A stretch of DNA of 64,000 nt, taken from assembly GCA_027494015.1 (NCBI GenBank), contig JAOSJP010000004.1, forward strand, positions 62,001-126,000. Direction: 5' to 3'. A model generated the notes under the pieces. It saw nothing but the letters and a program-made list of their open reading frames with translations, searched no databases and had not been told where the DNA came from. Positions 52,579 through 60,774 of this stretch are shown here, in pieces (position 1 is the first letter of the stretch; every line of letters begins with the position of its first letter). The position numbers were made by a program, and so were the translations under genes. The stretch comes from Anaerolineae bacterium (lineage in GTDB: Bacteria; Chloroflexota; Anaerolineae; Aggregatilineales; Aggregatilineaceae).

Positions 52579-54990
52579 TTACCCCTGCGGCACCAGGCTG
52601 ACGACGGTCACGCCGTCGCCGCCCTCTTTGGGCTGGCCGGTCTGGTAGCGCCCCACCAGCGGGTGCCCGTGCAGCCGGTCGCGGATGGCCACGCGCAGCG
52701 CGCCGGTGCCCTTGCCGTGAATGATGCGCACGAAGGGCAGCCCGGCCATGTACGCCGCGTCCAGGTAGTCTTCCAGCGCCGGGACAGCGTCCTCGATGCG
52801 CTGGCCGCGCAGGTCGAGCTCCAGGCCGGGCGAGGCGACTTTGGTGCTGACCTCCGCCGTTGACGCGCTGGCCCCGCGCACGCGCGACACGGTACGCTTC
52901 TTCTTGTCGCGCTTGCTCTCGGTCTGCGAGCGAGCAGACAGATCGTCCAGCCTGGCCCGCAGCCGCAGCCGCCCGACCATCACCTCGGCCTCGTCCTCGC
53001 CGATCTCGGTGATCTGCCCCTCGGCGTTGATCGAGCCGACCCACACCAGGTCGCCCAGGCGGAAGCGCGGCGGCTCCTCGTCGCCGCGCAGGCTCTCGAC
53101 CGGCCCCGGCACGAAGGCCATGTCGCTCTCCAGCCCCTTGACCTCGCCCTCCACCTGGCGGATCACGTCGAGCGGCTGGGCGGCGGCGCTCAGCCGTTTG
53201 CGCAGCCGGCGCATCTCGGCGCGCAGCGCCTCTAGCTCCTCCTGTGCGTCTTCGCGCGCCTGGGCCAGCACCGCGCGGCGCTCGTCCTCGATGGATTCCA
53301 GGCGGCCACGCAGCTCGGCGCGCAACTCTTCGACGGCGGTAAACGACTTGACGCTGGCTTCGGCGGCGCGGCGCGTCTCTTCGCGCTTTTTGTGCAGCTC
53401 GTCGAGCAGGTCGTCGGCGAGCAGATCGTCCTCGGTCAGCAGGCCGCGCGCGCCCTCGGTGATGCGGCGGGGCAGCCCCAGCCGCTCGGCGATGGCCAGC
53501 GCGTTGGAGCGGCCCGGCAGCCCGACGACCAGGCGGTAGGTGGGGGCGAGCGTCTTCAGGTTGAACTCGACGCTGGCGTTCTGCACGCCCGGCGTCTCGT
53601 GGCTGTAGATTTTCAGCTCTGGGTGATGCGTCGTCACCAGCGTGGTGATGCCGCGCCCCACCAGGTCATTGAGCAGCGCGCGGGCCAGCGCCGCCCCCTC
53701 AGCGGGATCGGTGCCCGCGCCTAGCTCATCGAGGATGACCAGCGACTCGTGGTCGGCCTCGTCCAGGATGCCGATGATGTTTGTCATGTGCGAGGAGAAG
53801 GTCGAGAGCGACTGCTCGATGCTCTGCTCGTCGCCGATGTCGGCGAAGATGTCCTGGAAGACGGTGAGGCGCGAACCCGGCGCAATGGGCAGGTGCAGCC
53901 CGCACTGGGCCATCAGCGCCAGCAGCCCGACCGTCTTGAGGGCGACGGTCTTGCCGCCGGTGTTCGGCCCGGTGATGACCAGCACGTAGGTCTGCTCGTC
54001 CATCTCCAGGTCAATGGCGACAACTGTTTTCGGGTCCAGCAGCGGGTGGCGCGCGCGCAGCAGGTGGATCGTGGTGCCGGGGTGCGGGTGCGGCGCGTCG
54101 CGGAAGCCGACCAGCTCCGGCGCTGCCGCCTCGATGGCCTCAGCGTACTTGGCTTTGGCGAAGGCCAGGTCGAGCAGGGCCAGCGTCTCGACGGTGCGCA
54201 CGATGTAACGGGCTTCGTGGCCCACCAGGTCGCTCAGCTCGCGCAGGATGCGGCGAATCTCGTTCTCCTCCTCAAGCTGAAGCTCGCGCCAGGTGTTGTT
54301 CAGCTCGACGGTGGAGAGCGGCTCGATGAACAGCGTCGCGCCGCTGCTGCTCTGGTCGTGGACGATGCCGGGGATGCGCCCCTTGAACTCGGCCTTGAGC
54401 GGGATGACGTAGCGCCCGTGCCGCTGCGTGATCAGCTTCTCCTGCAAGTAGGTCGCGTTGTTGGTGTTGTTGATGATGTTGTGCAGCTTGTCCTGCAACC
54501 GGTCGAAGGCGACGCGCATCTCGCGGCGCACGGTGGCCAGCTTGGGGCTGGCCGAGTCCAGGATTTCGCCCGTCTCGTCGAGCACGCGCGCGATCTCGTG
54601 CTGCAGCGCGGTGCATTCCTCCAGCCGCCCGGCGATGTCCGCCAGGCGCGGGAACTGGCTCCCCAGCCGCCCGATGAAGCGGTGCAGGGTGGTCGCCTGG
54701 CGCAGCGTGGCGCGGATGTCGAGCAGGGTTTGCGGCTCCAGCAGCACGCCGCGCTCGGCGGCCAGGGCATCGGGCCGCACGTCGCGCGCCCCGCCGACGG
54801 TGATGTGGTCGTGGCTGGCCAGCAGCAGGCGGGCTTCGCTCGTCTCCTGCAGGCGCTCCTGCGCTTCGTCCAGGTAGGGCGTCGGCGACAGGGCCAGGGC
54901 CAGCTCGCGGCTGGCCGAGAAAGCCGTATGGCGCGCCAGCCGCTCCAGAATCTTCGGCAGCTCAAGAATTTGCGCCGATTTCTCGTTCAT
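52579..54990 (-). CDS. mutS2: MutS2 endonuclease / ribosome-rescue factor
   Basis: 803 residues from the ATG at 54990 (a TTG at 55002 is less likely). The core and lever domains precede a MutS-type ATPase with Walker A ITGPNTGGKTVALKTVG near residue 337, the Walker B strand LVILDELGAGTDPAEG, and the composite site FSSHMTNI. A charged coiled coil follows (about 510-640), then a KOW-like strand set (FRLGDLVWVGSINAEGQITEI) and a C-terminal Smr domain with LDLRGQRIEDAVPALEDYLD and HGKGTGALRVAI. Family members suppress recombination and, in Bacillus, split collided ribosomes. Confidence 0.95.
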   Translation of the reverse strand: MNEKSAQILELPKILERLARHTAFSASRELALALSPTPYLDEAQERLQETSEARLLLASHDHITVGGARDVRPDALAAERGVLLEPQTLLDIRATLRQATTLHRFIGRLGSQFPRLADIAGRLEECTALQHEIARVLDETGEILDSASPKLATVRREMRVAFDRLQDKLHNIINNTNNATYLQEKLITQRHGRYVIPLKAEFKGRIPGIVHDQSSSGATLFIEPLSTVELNNTWRELQLEEENEIRRILRELSDLVGHEARYIVRTVETLALLDLAFAKAKYAEAIEAAAPELVGFRDAPHPHPGTTIHLLRARHPLLDPKTVVAIDLEMDEQTYVLVITGPNTGGKTVALKTVGLLALMAQCGLHLPIAPGSRLTVFQDIFADIGDEQSIEQSLSTFSSHMTNIIGILDEADHESLVILDELGAGTDPAEGAALARALLNDLVGRGITTLVTTHHPELKIYSHETPGVQNASVEFNLKTLAPTYRLVVGLPGRSNALAIAERLGLPRRITEGARGLLTEDDLLADDLLDELHKKREETRRAAEASVKSFTAVEELRAELRGRLESIEDERRAVLAQAREDAQEELEALRAEMRRLRKRLSAAAQPLDVIRQVEGEVKGLESDMAFVPGPVESLRGDEEPPRFRLGDLVWVGSINAEGQITEIGEDEAEVMVGRLRLRARLDDLSARSQTESKRDKKKRTVSRVRGASASTAEVSTKVASPGLELDLRGQRIEDAVPALEDYLDAAYMAGLPFVRIIHGKGTGALRVAIRDRLHGHPLVGRYQTGQPKEGGDGVTVVSLVPQG

Positions 54991-55008
54991 CGCGTGTTCC
55001 AATCTGTA

Positions 55009-55047
55009 CAGGTTATTGGTGGTTGGTTATTGGTTGTTGGTGGTGAG
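55009..55047. repeat. TTGGTTATTGG low-complexity repeat
   Basis: Runs of GGTTATTGG/GGTTGTTGG upstream of mutS2. See also 56885-57206 and 60662-60768. Confidence 0.6.
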
Positions 55048-55095
55048 TGGCGGGGTGTTTGCCGCTGACGGCCCCGGACTCGCCACCAACTTGCC

Positions 55096-55136
55096 AAACA
55101 AAAACGCCGTGGTGCGTCTCTTCGACTCCCACGGCG
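55096..55136 (-). terminator. Intrinsic terminator of a short transcript upstream of mutS2
   Basis: On the minus strand CGCCGTGG (55136-55129) pairs with CCACGGCG (55112-55105), followed by TTTTTGTTT. It lies about 160 bases after the promoter at 55300-55329 and about 100 bases before the mutS2 start. Confidence 0.75.
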
Positions 55137-55172
55137 ATTGGTCTCACAGGCCCGCCCGACGGCGAAGCGCGC

Positions 55173-55250
55173 TCAGCGATTGCGCCCGGCGCCGAGACTG
55201 GCGGCACGCTCGGAAGTCGAATTGTATGCATTGGCAAGTGCTGCGTTCAC
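55173..55250 (-). CDS. 25-residue leader peptide or small protein upstream of mutS2
   Basis: A GTG-started reading frame, NAALANAYNSTSERAASLGA plus five residues, ends in TGA at 55175-55173. Its ribosome-binding site is excellent (AAAGGAGG, 55265-55258, seven bases before the GTG). It is preceded by a near-consensus promoter and followed by an intrinsic terminator, so a short transcript is well supported. Whether the peptide itself works or its translation controls read-through into mutS2 cannot be told. No run of one amino acid typical of biosynthetic attenuators is present. Coding assignment is moderately uncertain. Confidence 0.45.
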   Translation of the reverse strand: MNAALANAYNSTSERAASLGAGRNR

Positions 55251-55299
55251 CGGGCGGCCTCCTTTCCACCAGACTCGTGCGCGGACGATACCAGCGAGA

Positions 55300-55329
55300 A
55301 GTATACGTGATGACGGCGGGGATTGTCAA
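55300..55329 (-). promoter_or_regulatory. Near-consensus promoter of the short transcript
   Basis: TTGACA (55329-55324) and TATACT (55305-55300) on the minus strand with an 18-base spacer, the best promoter match in the window. Confidence 0.75.
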
Positions 55330-55411
55330 CGGTCAGCGCGGCGCGGGGACGAGTCTGTCTCGCCCGCCCCTGTCTTTCGCTGAAGGCTGACTGCTGACTG
55401 CTGACCGCCCC

Positions 55412-56026
55412 TCACCCCAACGCCGCGCGCAGGGCTTCCTCGCTGAGCGGGCCGGGGCGCACGATGCGCAGCTCGCCACCCTCGAAGGCGACGACCGTTG
55501 AGGGCACCCCGCCCAGGCACGCCCCCCCGTCCACGTACAGCGCGACGGCCTCGCCCAGGTAGCGCATCGCCGCCTGGATGGTGCAGGCCGGCGGCTGGTC
55601 GGAGCGGTTGGCGCTGCTCACGGCCAATGCGCCGCCCGCCGCCGCCAAAATCGCCCGCGTCTGGGGCAGGTTCGGCACGCGCACGCCGACCGTTGGCAGC
55701 GTCGAGAGGTTGGGGGGCAGGTCGTCGCGCCTGGGCAGGGCCAGCGTCAGCGGGCCGGGCCAGAACGCCTGGGCCAGCCGCCGCGCCGGAGCCGGAAATT
55801 CGCGGGCGACGCGCAGCACGTCGTCGAGATCGGCCAGCAGCACGGGGATCGCGCGCTCCGCCGGGCGGCGCTTGGCGACGAACAGCCGCTCGATGGCCGC
55901 CTCGTCGAGGCGCGCCCCGACGCCGTAGACGGTATCGGTCGGCAGCACGATCAGGTCGCCGCGCGCGACGGTCGCCGCCGCGATCAGGGCCGTGTCCGCG
56001 TGGTCGAGTGAGATGATGCGCGCCAT
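55412..56026 (-). CDS. tsaC: Threonylcarbamoyl-AMP synthase (TsaC/Sua5/YciO family)
   Basis: 204 residues, a stand-alone YrdC domain. It begins GDLIVLPTDTVYGVGAR and continues KRRPAERAIPVLLADLDD, WPGPLTLALPRR, VGVRVPN and LAVSSANRSDQPP, matching the ATP- and threonine-binding segments. The longer Sua5 C-terminal domain is absent. It makes threonylcarbamoyl-AMP, the first step of the essential t6A37 modification of ANN-decoding tRNAs. It starts right after prmC on the same strand, a common bacterial pairing. Confidence 0.92.
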   Translation of the reverse strand: MARIISLDHADTALIAAATVARGDLIVLPTDTVYGVGARLDEAAIERLFVAKRRPAERAIPVLLADLDDVLRVAREFPAPARRLAQAFWPGPLTLALPRRDDLPPNLSTLPTVGVRVPNLPQTRAILAAAGGALAVSSANRSDQPPACTIQAAMRYLGEAVALYVDGGACLGGVPSTVVAFEGGELRIVRPGPLSEEALRAALG

Positions 56027-56911
56027 CTAGTCCCCCCAGTCTGCGCTGACCACGCGGTCGTGCCCCGCGTAATCGGCGTGCACCGTCACCCGCGCGCCGG
56101 GCAGCGCCTCCGCCGCCAGCGCCGCCGCGCGCTCCCCCTGCGTCGCCTCAATTTCCAGCAGCAGCAGCCCGTCCGCCGTCAGGACGCGCGGCACCTGGGC
56201 CAGCAGCCGCCGGATCACGGCCAGGCCGTCCGGCCCGCCGTCGAGAGCCAGGCGCGGCTCGTGGCGGGTCACTGGCAGCGCCTCCAGCGCCCCCGCCGGC
56301 ACATAGGGCAGGTTGGCCGCGATCAGGTCGAACGCGCCGCGCGCGCCCAGCAGCGGCCCCAGCAGGTCGGCCTGCACGCAGTGAACGCGCCCCGTCAAAT
56401 CATAGCGCGCTGCGTTGCGGCGGGCCACGCCGAGCGCCGCCCGCGACACATCCAGCGCCCAGACGCGGGCCGCCGGCAGGTGGCGGGCCAGGGTCACGGC
56501 GATGGCCCCGCCCCCCGTCCCCACGTCGGCGATGCGCAGCGCTCCCTCGCGCCCGCGCGCCCAGGCCAGCGCCCGCTCGACCAGGTGCTCCGTCTCCGGG
56601 CGGGGGATGAGCACGTCCGGTGTGACGATCAGCGTCAGGTCGAAGAAGGCGCGCTCACCGGTCAGGTAGGCGACGGGAACACCGTTGGCGCGGCGCTCCA
56701 CCAGGGCGCGGAACGCAGCGGATTGGGCGGGAGTCAGCGGGCGCTGCGGGTGGGCGAGCAGGGCGGCCCGCTCGCCGCCCAGGACGTGGGCCAGCAGCAG
56801 CGGCGCGTCGAGCGGCTCCGAGGCGGCGACCTCGCTCAGCGCGGCGCGCGCCCAGCCCAGCGCCCCGACGACGGTGGCCAGCGGGGTGGTTGGTTGGTGG
56901 TGATTGGTCAT
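56027..56911 (-). CDS. prmC: Peptide chain release factor N5-glutamine methyltransferase
   Basis: 294 residues. The substrate-binding motif, usually NPPY, reads NLPYVPAG (near residue 199). SAM motif I is RIADVGTGGGAIAVTLARHLP, and the N-terminal helical domain precedes RRANGVPVAYLTGERAFFDLTLIV, with IPRPETEHLVE, a PrmC-specific sequence. It methylates the glutamine of the GGQ loop in release factors; prfA lies upstream on the same strand. The assumed first residues (MTNHHQPTTP) are encoded by a low-complexity repeat, so the true start may differ. Confidence 0.92.
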   Translation of the reverse strand: MTNHHQPTTPLATVVGALGWARAALSEVAASEPLDAPLLLAHVLGGERAALLAHPQRPLTPAQSAAFRALVERRANGVPVAYLTGERAFFDLTLIVTPDVLIPRPETEHLVERALAWARGREGALRIADVGTGGGAIAVTLARHLPAARVWALDVSRAALGVARRNAARYDLTGRVHCVQADLLGPLLGARGAFDLIAANLPYVPAGALEALPVTRHEPRLALDGGPDGLAVIRRLLAQVPRVLTADGLLLLEIEATQGERAAALAAEALPGARVTVHADYAGHDRVVSADWGD

Positions 56912-57206
56912 TGGTTATTGGTCATTGGTGATTGGTTATTGGTGATCAGTGATCGGTTTTCAGTGGTCAGTGGTCGGGGAGATTTGAGTCAGAGGCCGTT
57001 TGAGAACTCGTGCGCCTGACTTTGCCCCCCATCCCCGGCCCTTCCCCCCACGAGGGAGGGGGGAAGGGAGAAGAGCGTGCCCGCTAAGCCCCTCCCTCCT
57101 TGTGGGGGAGGGGTTTGGGGTGGGGGTGCCCCTTGATCATTGACCACCGATCACTGACAACCGTTCACCAGCAACCAAGAACCAAAAACCAACCACCAAC
57201 AACCCC
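56885..57206. repeat. Nested low-complexity inverted repeat between prfA and prmC
   Basis: The left arm is GGTTGGT/CATTGG/TTATTGG/CAGTGGTCAG words (56885-56976), the right arm is the complementary vocabulary (57133-57206). Between them are CCCCTCCC/GGGAGGGG hairpins (about 57020-57130). The repeat also forms the presumed first codons of prmC. Confidence 0.75.
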
Positions 57207-58283
57207 TCACGCGCCGAGGGCCTGCAACCGCTCGGCTTCTTCGCGCGTGGCCAGCTCGTCAATGAACTCGTCGAGCCGCCCGTCGAGCACGGCGGGCAGG
57301 TTGTGACTCGACACGTTGATGCGGTGATCGGTCACGCGGTTCTGCGGGTAGTTGTAGGTGCGAATCTTCTCGCTGCGCTCGCCGGAGCCGACCTGGCTGC
57401 GCCGCGCGGCGTCCTGCTCGTCGCGCAGCCGCTCCTGCTCCATGTCGTAGAGCTTGGCGCGCAGCACGGCCATCGCCCGCAGCTTGTTCTGAAGCTGGCT
57501 GCGCTCGTCCTGGCAGGCGACGACGATGCCGGTCGGCAGGTGGGTGATGCGGATGGCTGTCTCGTTCTTCTGCACGTTCTGGCCGCCCGCACCCGCCGAG
57601 CGGTAGGTGTCAATTTGCAGGTCGCGGGAGTCAATCTCGACTTCCACTTCGTCCATCTCGGCCAGCACAGCGACAGTGGCCGTCGAGGTGTGGATGCGCC
57701 CCTGGCTCTCGGTGACGGGCACGCGCTGCACGCGGTGCACGCCGCTCTCGTACTTCAGCCGCGAGAAGGCCCCCGCCCCGCGCACCTCGAAGACGACTTC
57801 CTTGTAGCCGCCGACGCCCGTCTCGTGGGCGCTGAGCACTTCGACCTTCCAGCCGTGATCTTCGGCGTAGCGCGCGTACATGCGGAACAGGTTGGCGGCG
57901 AAAATGCCAGCCTCGTCGCCGCCCGCCCCGGCGCGAATCTCGACGATGACGTTCTTGGCGTCGCGCGGGTCTTTGGGCAGCAGCATCCGCCGCAGCCGGT
58001 CTTCGAGCGCGGGCACTTCCTCGGTCAGCCGGTCGGCTTCCTCGCGGGCCAGGTCGGCCATGTCCGGGTCGTGCAGCAGCGCCTCGGCCTGTTCCAGGTT
58101 GTCGAGCGCCGCGCGGTACTGGCGCGCCGCGCCCGCGATGTCGGCGATCTCGGCCCGCTCCTGGGCGTACTCGGTCACTCTCTCGTAATCGCTGACGTTG
58201 GCCGGGTCGGCGATCAGGCGCTCTAGCTCATCGTAGCGCGCCTCGATGCCGCTCAGCTTGTCGAGCAGCGTCCTGTCCGCCAT
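57207..58283 (-). CDS. prfA: Peptide chain release factor 1
   Basis: 358 residues, the standard length. The catalytic loop is [15 protein letters not shown], near residue 233. The stop-codon-recognition tripeptide, PAT in E. coli, is PVT in [14 protein letters not shown], which still identifies RF1 rather than RF2. Domain I is the usual helical bundle, and [19 protein letters not shown] is the strand before the codon-reading domain. It reads UAA and UAG. It lies upstream of prmC, whose product methylates this very GGQ loop. Confidence 0.96.
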   Translation of the reverse strand: MADRTLLDKLSGIEARYDELERLIADPANVSDYERVTEYAQERAEIADIAGAARQYRAALDNLEQAEALLHDPDMADLAREEADRLTEEVPALEDRLRRMLLPKDPRDAKNVIVEIRAGAGGDEAGIFAANLFRMYARYAEDHGWKVEVLSAHETGVGGYKEVVFEVRGAGAFSRLKYESGVHRVQRVPVTESQGRIHTSTATVAVLAEMDEVEVEIDSRDLQIDTYRSAGAGGQNVQKNETAIRITHLPTGIVVACQDERSQLQNKLRAMAVLRAKLYDMEQERLRDEQDAARRSQVGSGERSEKIRTYNYPQNRVTDHRINVSSHNLPAVLDGRLDEFIDELATREEAERLQALGA

Positions 58284-58395
58284 GCAGTCAATCCCTCACA
58301 CAAAGGCCCCACCGGGGGCCTGGAAACGTCGTCGTTGCTGTGCGGCGATTATACCACACGCGCCGGGGGCCTGTTGAGGGCGGAGTTGGGGGGCA

Positions 58396-58488
58396 AGAGA
58401 GCACCGCAGAGGCGCAGAGAGCGCAGAGAAAGGCAAAGAGTCTTGTGGTTCTTCTCTGCGTCCTCGGCGTCTCTGCGGTTCAAGCATT
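58396..58488. repeat. CGCAGAG-type palindromic repeat
   Basis: ACCGCAGAGGCGCAGAGAGC on the left faces CTCTGCGTCC...CTCTGCGGTT on the right, with GGCAAAGAGTCTTGTGG in the loop. I recognise the same vocabulary as a dispersed repeat in other bacteria. It fills the 58284-58540 gap, which has no gene. Confidence 0.7.
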
Positions 58489-58547
58489 TCGCCCCGTCGC
58501 AAAATGCATCCGCGCCGCGCGACCAGTTCCCTTCTGTACGGAAATGG

Positions 58548-58601
58548 TTTAGAATTGCTATGACTCATAGTATGTTTTTGTTGTGAGTCACCCATTGAGT
58601 C
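58548..58601 (+). promoter_or_regulatory. Upstream region of the CcrM-like gene with three GANTC sites
   Basis: GACTC at 58562, GAGTC at 58585 and GAGTC at 58597 lie within 40 bases. A TTTAGA (58548) and TATGTT (58571) pair at 17 bases could be the promoter but is weak. The enzyme downstream is expected to methylate GANTC, so self-regulation by methylation is possible. Confidence 0.5.
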
Positions 58602-58643
58602 CGGTTTGTACTGCGCGCCCAGGACGGCGCAGCGAGCGATGCA

Positions 58644-59744
58644 ATGGCCGACAATTCCTTCGTAGACACGATCCTGCTCGGCGACGCGCTGGACATCCTG
58701 CCGGCGCTGCCCCGCCGCAGCGCAGACCTGGTCTTCGCCGACCCGCCGTACAACCTGCAATTGCGCCAGGAGCTGTGGCGGCCCAACCTGACCCGCGTGG
58801 ACGCCGTAGACGACGCCTGGGATCAGTTCGACGGGTTCGACGCCTACGATACGTTCACCCGCGCCTGGCTGCTGGCCGTCCGCGAGGTGATGAAAGAGAC
58901 GGCGACGATCTGGATTTCGGGCACCTACCACAACATCTTCCGCGTGGGGGCCATCCTGCAAGACCTCGGCTTCTGGATTCTGAACACCGTCACCTGGTAC
59001 AAGCCAAACGCCATGCCCAACTTTCGCGGCACGCGCCTGAAGAACGACGTTGAGTTCGTGATCTGGGCGCAGCACAGCCAGGGCGCGCGCTACACCTTCA
59101 ACCACCACGCGATGAAGCAGTTCAACGAGGGCAAGCAACTTGGCAGCGTCTGGCCGATCAATGTCTGTGCGGGCGAGGAGCGCCTGAGAGACGAGGCCGG
59201 CAGGAAGCTCCATTCGACCCAGAAGCCGGAGGAGCTGCTCAAGCGCATCATCCTGGCCAGCAGCCTGCCGGGCGACCTGGTTCTCGACCCCTTCGTCGGC
59301 ACCGGCACGACGGCGGCGGTCGCCAGGCTGCTGCATCGTCACTGGCTGGGGATCGAGCGTGACGAAGTTTATTTCCAGGCGGCGAGAAAACGTGTAGAGG
59401 CGGTCAGGCCACTCAGCCCCACCGACCCTCTCCTGGACACACCCTCCCGGAAAAATGCGGCGCGCGTGCCCTTCAAGATGCTCCTCGAACGAGGTTACCT
59501 CCGAGCAGGGCAGGAGCTATACCTGGAGCGGACCCATCAGCGGGCCGTCATCCTGGAAGACGGGCGGCTACAGGCCAACGGGCAGTCAGGCTCGATTCAC
59601 CAGGTCAGCGCGCGCCTTAAGAATGCGCCATCCTGTAACGGGTGGACCCACTGGTATTATCGCGACGGCGCGACAGGCGAATTCAAGCTCATAGACTCGC
59701 TGCGCAAGGAGATCGCCCACCAACTGAGCGGGGGTGCTCCGTAG
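58644..59744 (+). CDS. CcrM/HinfI-type adenine-N6 DNA methyltransferase with RAMA domain
   Basis: 366 residues, as CcrM. The catalytic motif IV with target-recognition sequence, DPPYNLQL (residues about 33-40), is identical to that of CcrM, and the SAM-binding motif is DPFVGTGTTAAVA (about 215). The C-terminal 95 residues (FKMLLERGYLRAGQELYL, then NGWTHWYYRDG) are the RAMA domain of CcrM enzymes. The expected target is GANTC, to be confirmed. No restriction endonuclease gene accompanies it, so it is probably a solitary, possibly epigenetic, methyltransferase. Start assigned to ATG 58644, which has no strong ribosome-binding site. Confidence 0.93.
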   Translation: MADNSFVDTILLGDALDILPALPRRSADLVFADPPYNLQLRQELWRPNLTRVDAVDDAWDQFDGFDAYDTFTRAWLLAVREVMKETATIWISGTYHNIFRVGAILQDLGFWILNTVTWYKPNAMPNFRGTRLKNDVEFVIWAQHSQGARYTFNHHAMKQFNEGKQLGSVWPINVCAGEERLRDEAGRKLHSTQKPEELLKRIILASSLPGDLVLDPFVGTGTTAAVARLLHRHWLGIERDEVYFQAARKRVEAVRPLSPTDPLLDTPSRKNAARVPFKMLLERGYLRAGQELYLERTHQRAVILEDGRLQANGQSGSIHQVSARLKNAPSCNGWTHWYYRDGATGEFKLIDSLRKEIAHQLSGGAP

Positions 59745-59780
59745 GTTTTGTGTGGGCGCAATCCACTGCAGCGAGCGCCG

Positions 59781-60236
59781 CTAAAGCCTCCCCTCGCGCT
59801 TCAGGGCGGCGGTGCAGTCGGGGCAGTAGCCCGTGAAGCAGGCGCAGGCGCTGGTCACGCTGACTCCCTTGCGGCGCACCAGCTCGCGGGCCATGCTGTT
59901 GAGCAGGTCGGTGGCGATCAGCACGCGCCTCCCGCAGCGCAGGCAGGTCAGGTAGTGCTGCTCCGGGCCGTCGGCCAGGCGGTACACTTCGCGGCGATGC
60001 TCCGGCTCCACATAGCGGCGATCCACCAGCCCTAGCTCGGTGTACAGGTTGAGCGCCCGGTAGACGGTTGCCAGGCTGATGCTGGCGTCCTGAGCGTGGG
60101 CCAGCGCGTAGATTTCCTCAGCGTCCAGGTGCGACGACTGCGCGGCCAGCACCTGCAGCAGCAGCGTGCGCTGCGGCGTGACCTTGAATCCCCGCTGGTG
60201 CAGTGTGGATTCGGCTTCGTCAATGATGTGCGGCAT
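59781..60236 (-). CDS. Fur-family metal-responsive repressor
   Basis: 151 residues. The winged-helix part reads KVTPQRTLLLQVLAAQ, then HLDAEEIYALA and ISLATVYRALNLYTELGLV, the recognition helix typical of Fur/Zur/PerR. The dimer domain has the HYLTCLRCGRR metal motif and a C-terminal CACFTGYCPDC, giving structural zinc pairs. The family represses metal-uptake genes when metal-bound. A zinc- or manganese-type ABC transporter lies about 1.3 kb upstream on the same strand, so this may be a Zur or Mur, but the metal cannot be read from sequence. Confidence 0.9.
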   Translation of the reverse strand: MPHIIDEAESTLHQRGFKVTPQRTLLLQVLAAQSSHLDAEEIYALAHAQDASISLATVYRALNLYTELGLVDRRYVEPEHRREVYRLADGPEQHYLTCLRCGRRVLIATDLLNSMARELVRRKGVSVTSACACFTGYCPDCTAALKREGRL

Positions 60237-60263
60237 GGCGCTTCTCTGTCCTGGCTGCCCTGG

Positions 60264-60629
60264 TCACTCGCTGCCCCGGCGCGCGGCGGACTCGCGTTCG
60301 GCGCGGGCCTCGTGCAGCAGCAGCGCCTCCAACTCGTAGACTTCCTCATCGCTGAGTTCGTCCAGCAGGCGGGCGACGCGATCCCCTTGCAGACGCTTGC
60401 GCTTGCCACCCAGGGCACGGGCATCGGCGCGGCGTGATGTAGTCGCGCTATGCCACACAACCGCCGTCATGATTATCGCTATCACGCCCAGCACAATGAC
60501 GATGCCCAGGATGGTCGGACTGTTGGCGTGGGCGATGGCCCCCACCGGCGTGGTCAGCAGCCCGCCCAGCAGGGCCAGCAGGGCGACCCAGATGATCATC
60601 GTCGCCACAATTCGCCCCGTGTCGTTCAT
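60264..60629 (-). CDS. Small two-helix membrane protein
   Basis: 121 residues. Two membrane helices near residues 8-33 and 40-62 are followed by a basic stretch (RRADARALGGKRKRLQ) and an acidic-to-charged helix (LLDELSDEEVYELEALLLHEARAERE), probably cytoplasmic. No known family assigned. It starts 27 bases upstream of the Fur-family gene and is likely cotranscribed with it. The pattern DELSDEEVYELEALL resembles a short regulatory tail, but this is only a likeness. Confidence 0.75.
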   Translation of the reverse strand: MNDTGRIVATMIIWVALLALLGGLLTTPVGAIAHANSPTILGIVIVLGVIAIIMTAVVWHSATTSRRADARALGGKRKRLQGDRVARLLDELSDEEVYELEALLLHEARAERESAARRGSE

Positions 60630-60661
60630 GGCCCTCTCCTCACTGTGTCCGCGTGGAAGGA

Positions 60662-60768
60662 TGGTTATTGGTTATTGGTTGTTGGTTATTGGTTATTGGT
60701 GAGAGCGGCTCCGGTCCGGGAACGTTCGGCCAACAACCAACCACCAACAACCAATAACCAACCCCTGT
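60662..60768. repeat. TTGGTTATTGG inverted repeat
   Basis: A left arm of TTATTGG and TTGTTGG words (60662-60700) faces the complementary CCAACAACCAA and CCAATAACC words (60730-60765). This is the same family as 56885-57206. Confidence 0.75.
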
Positions 60769-60774
60769 TTACCC

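Noticed and set aside
55096..55329. T-box riboswitch upstream of mutS2
   Set aside because: I found no T-box antiterminator motif (AGGGTGGNACCGCG) and no specifier-loop pattern; a leader peptide or plain short transcript fits better.
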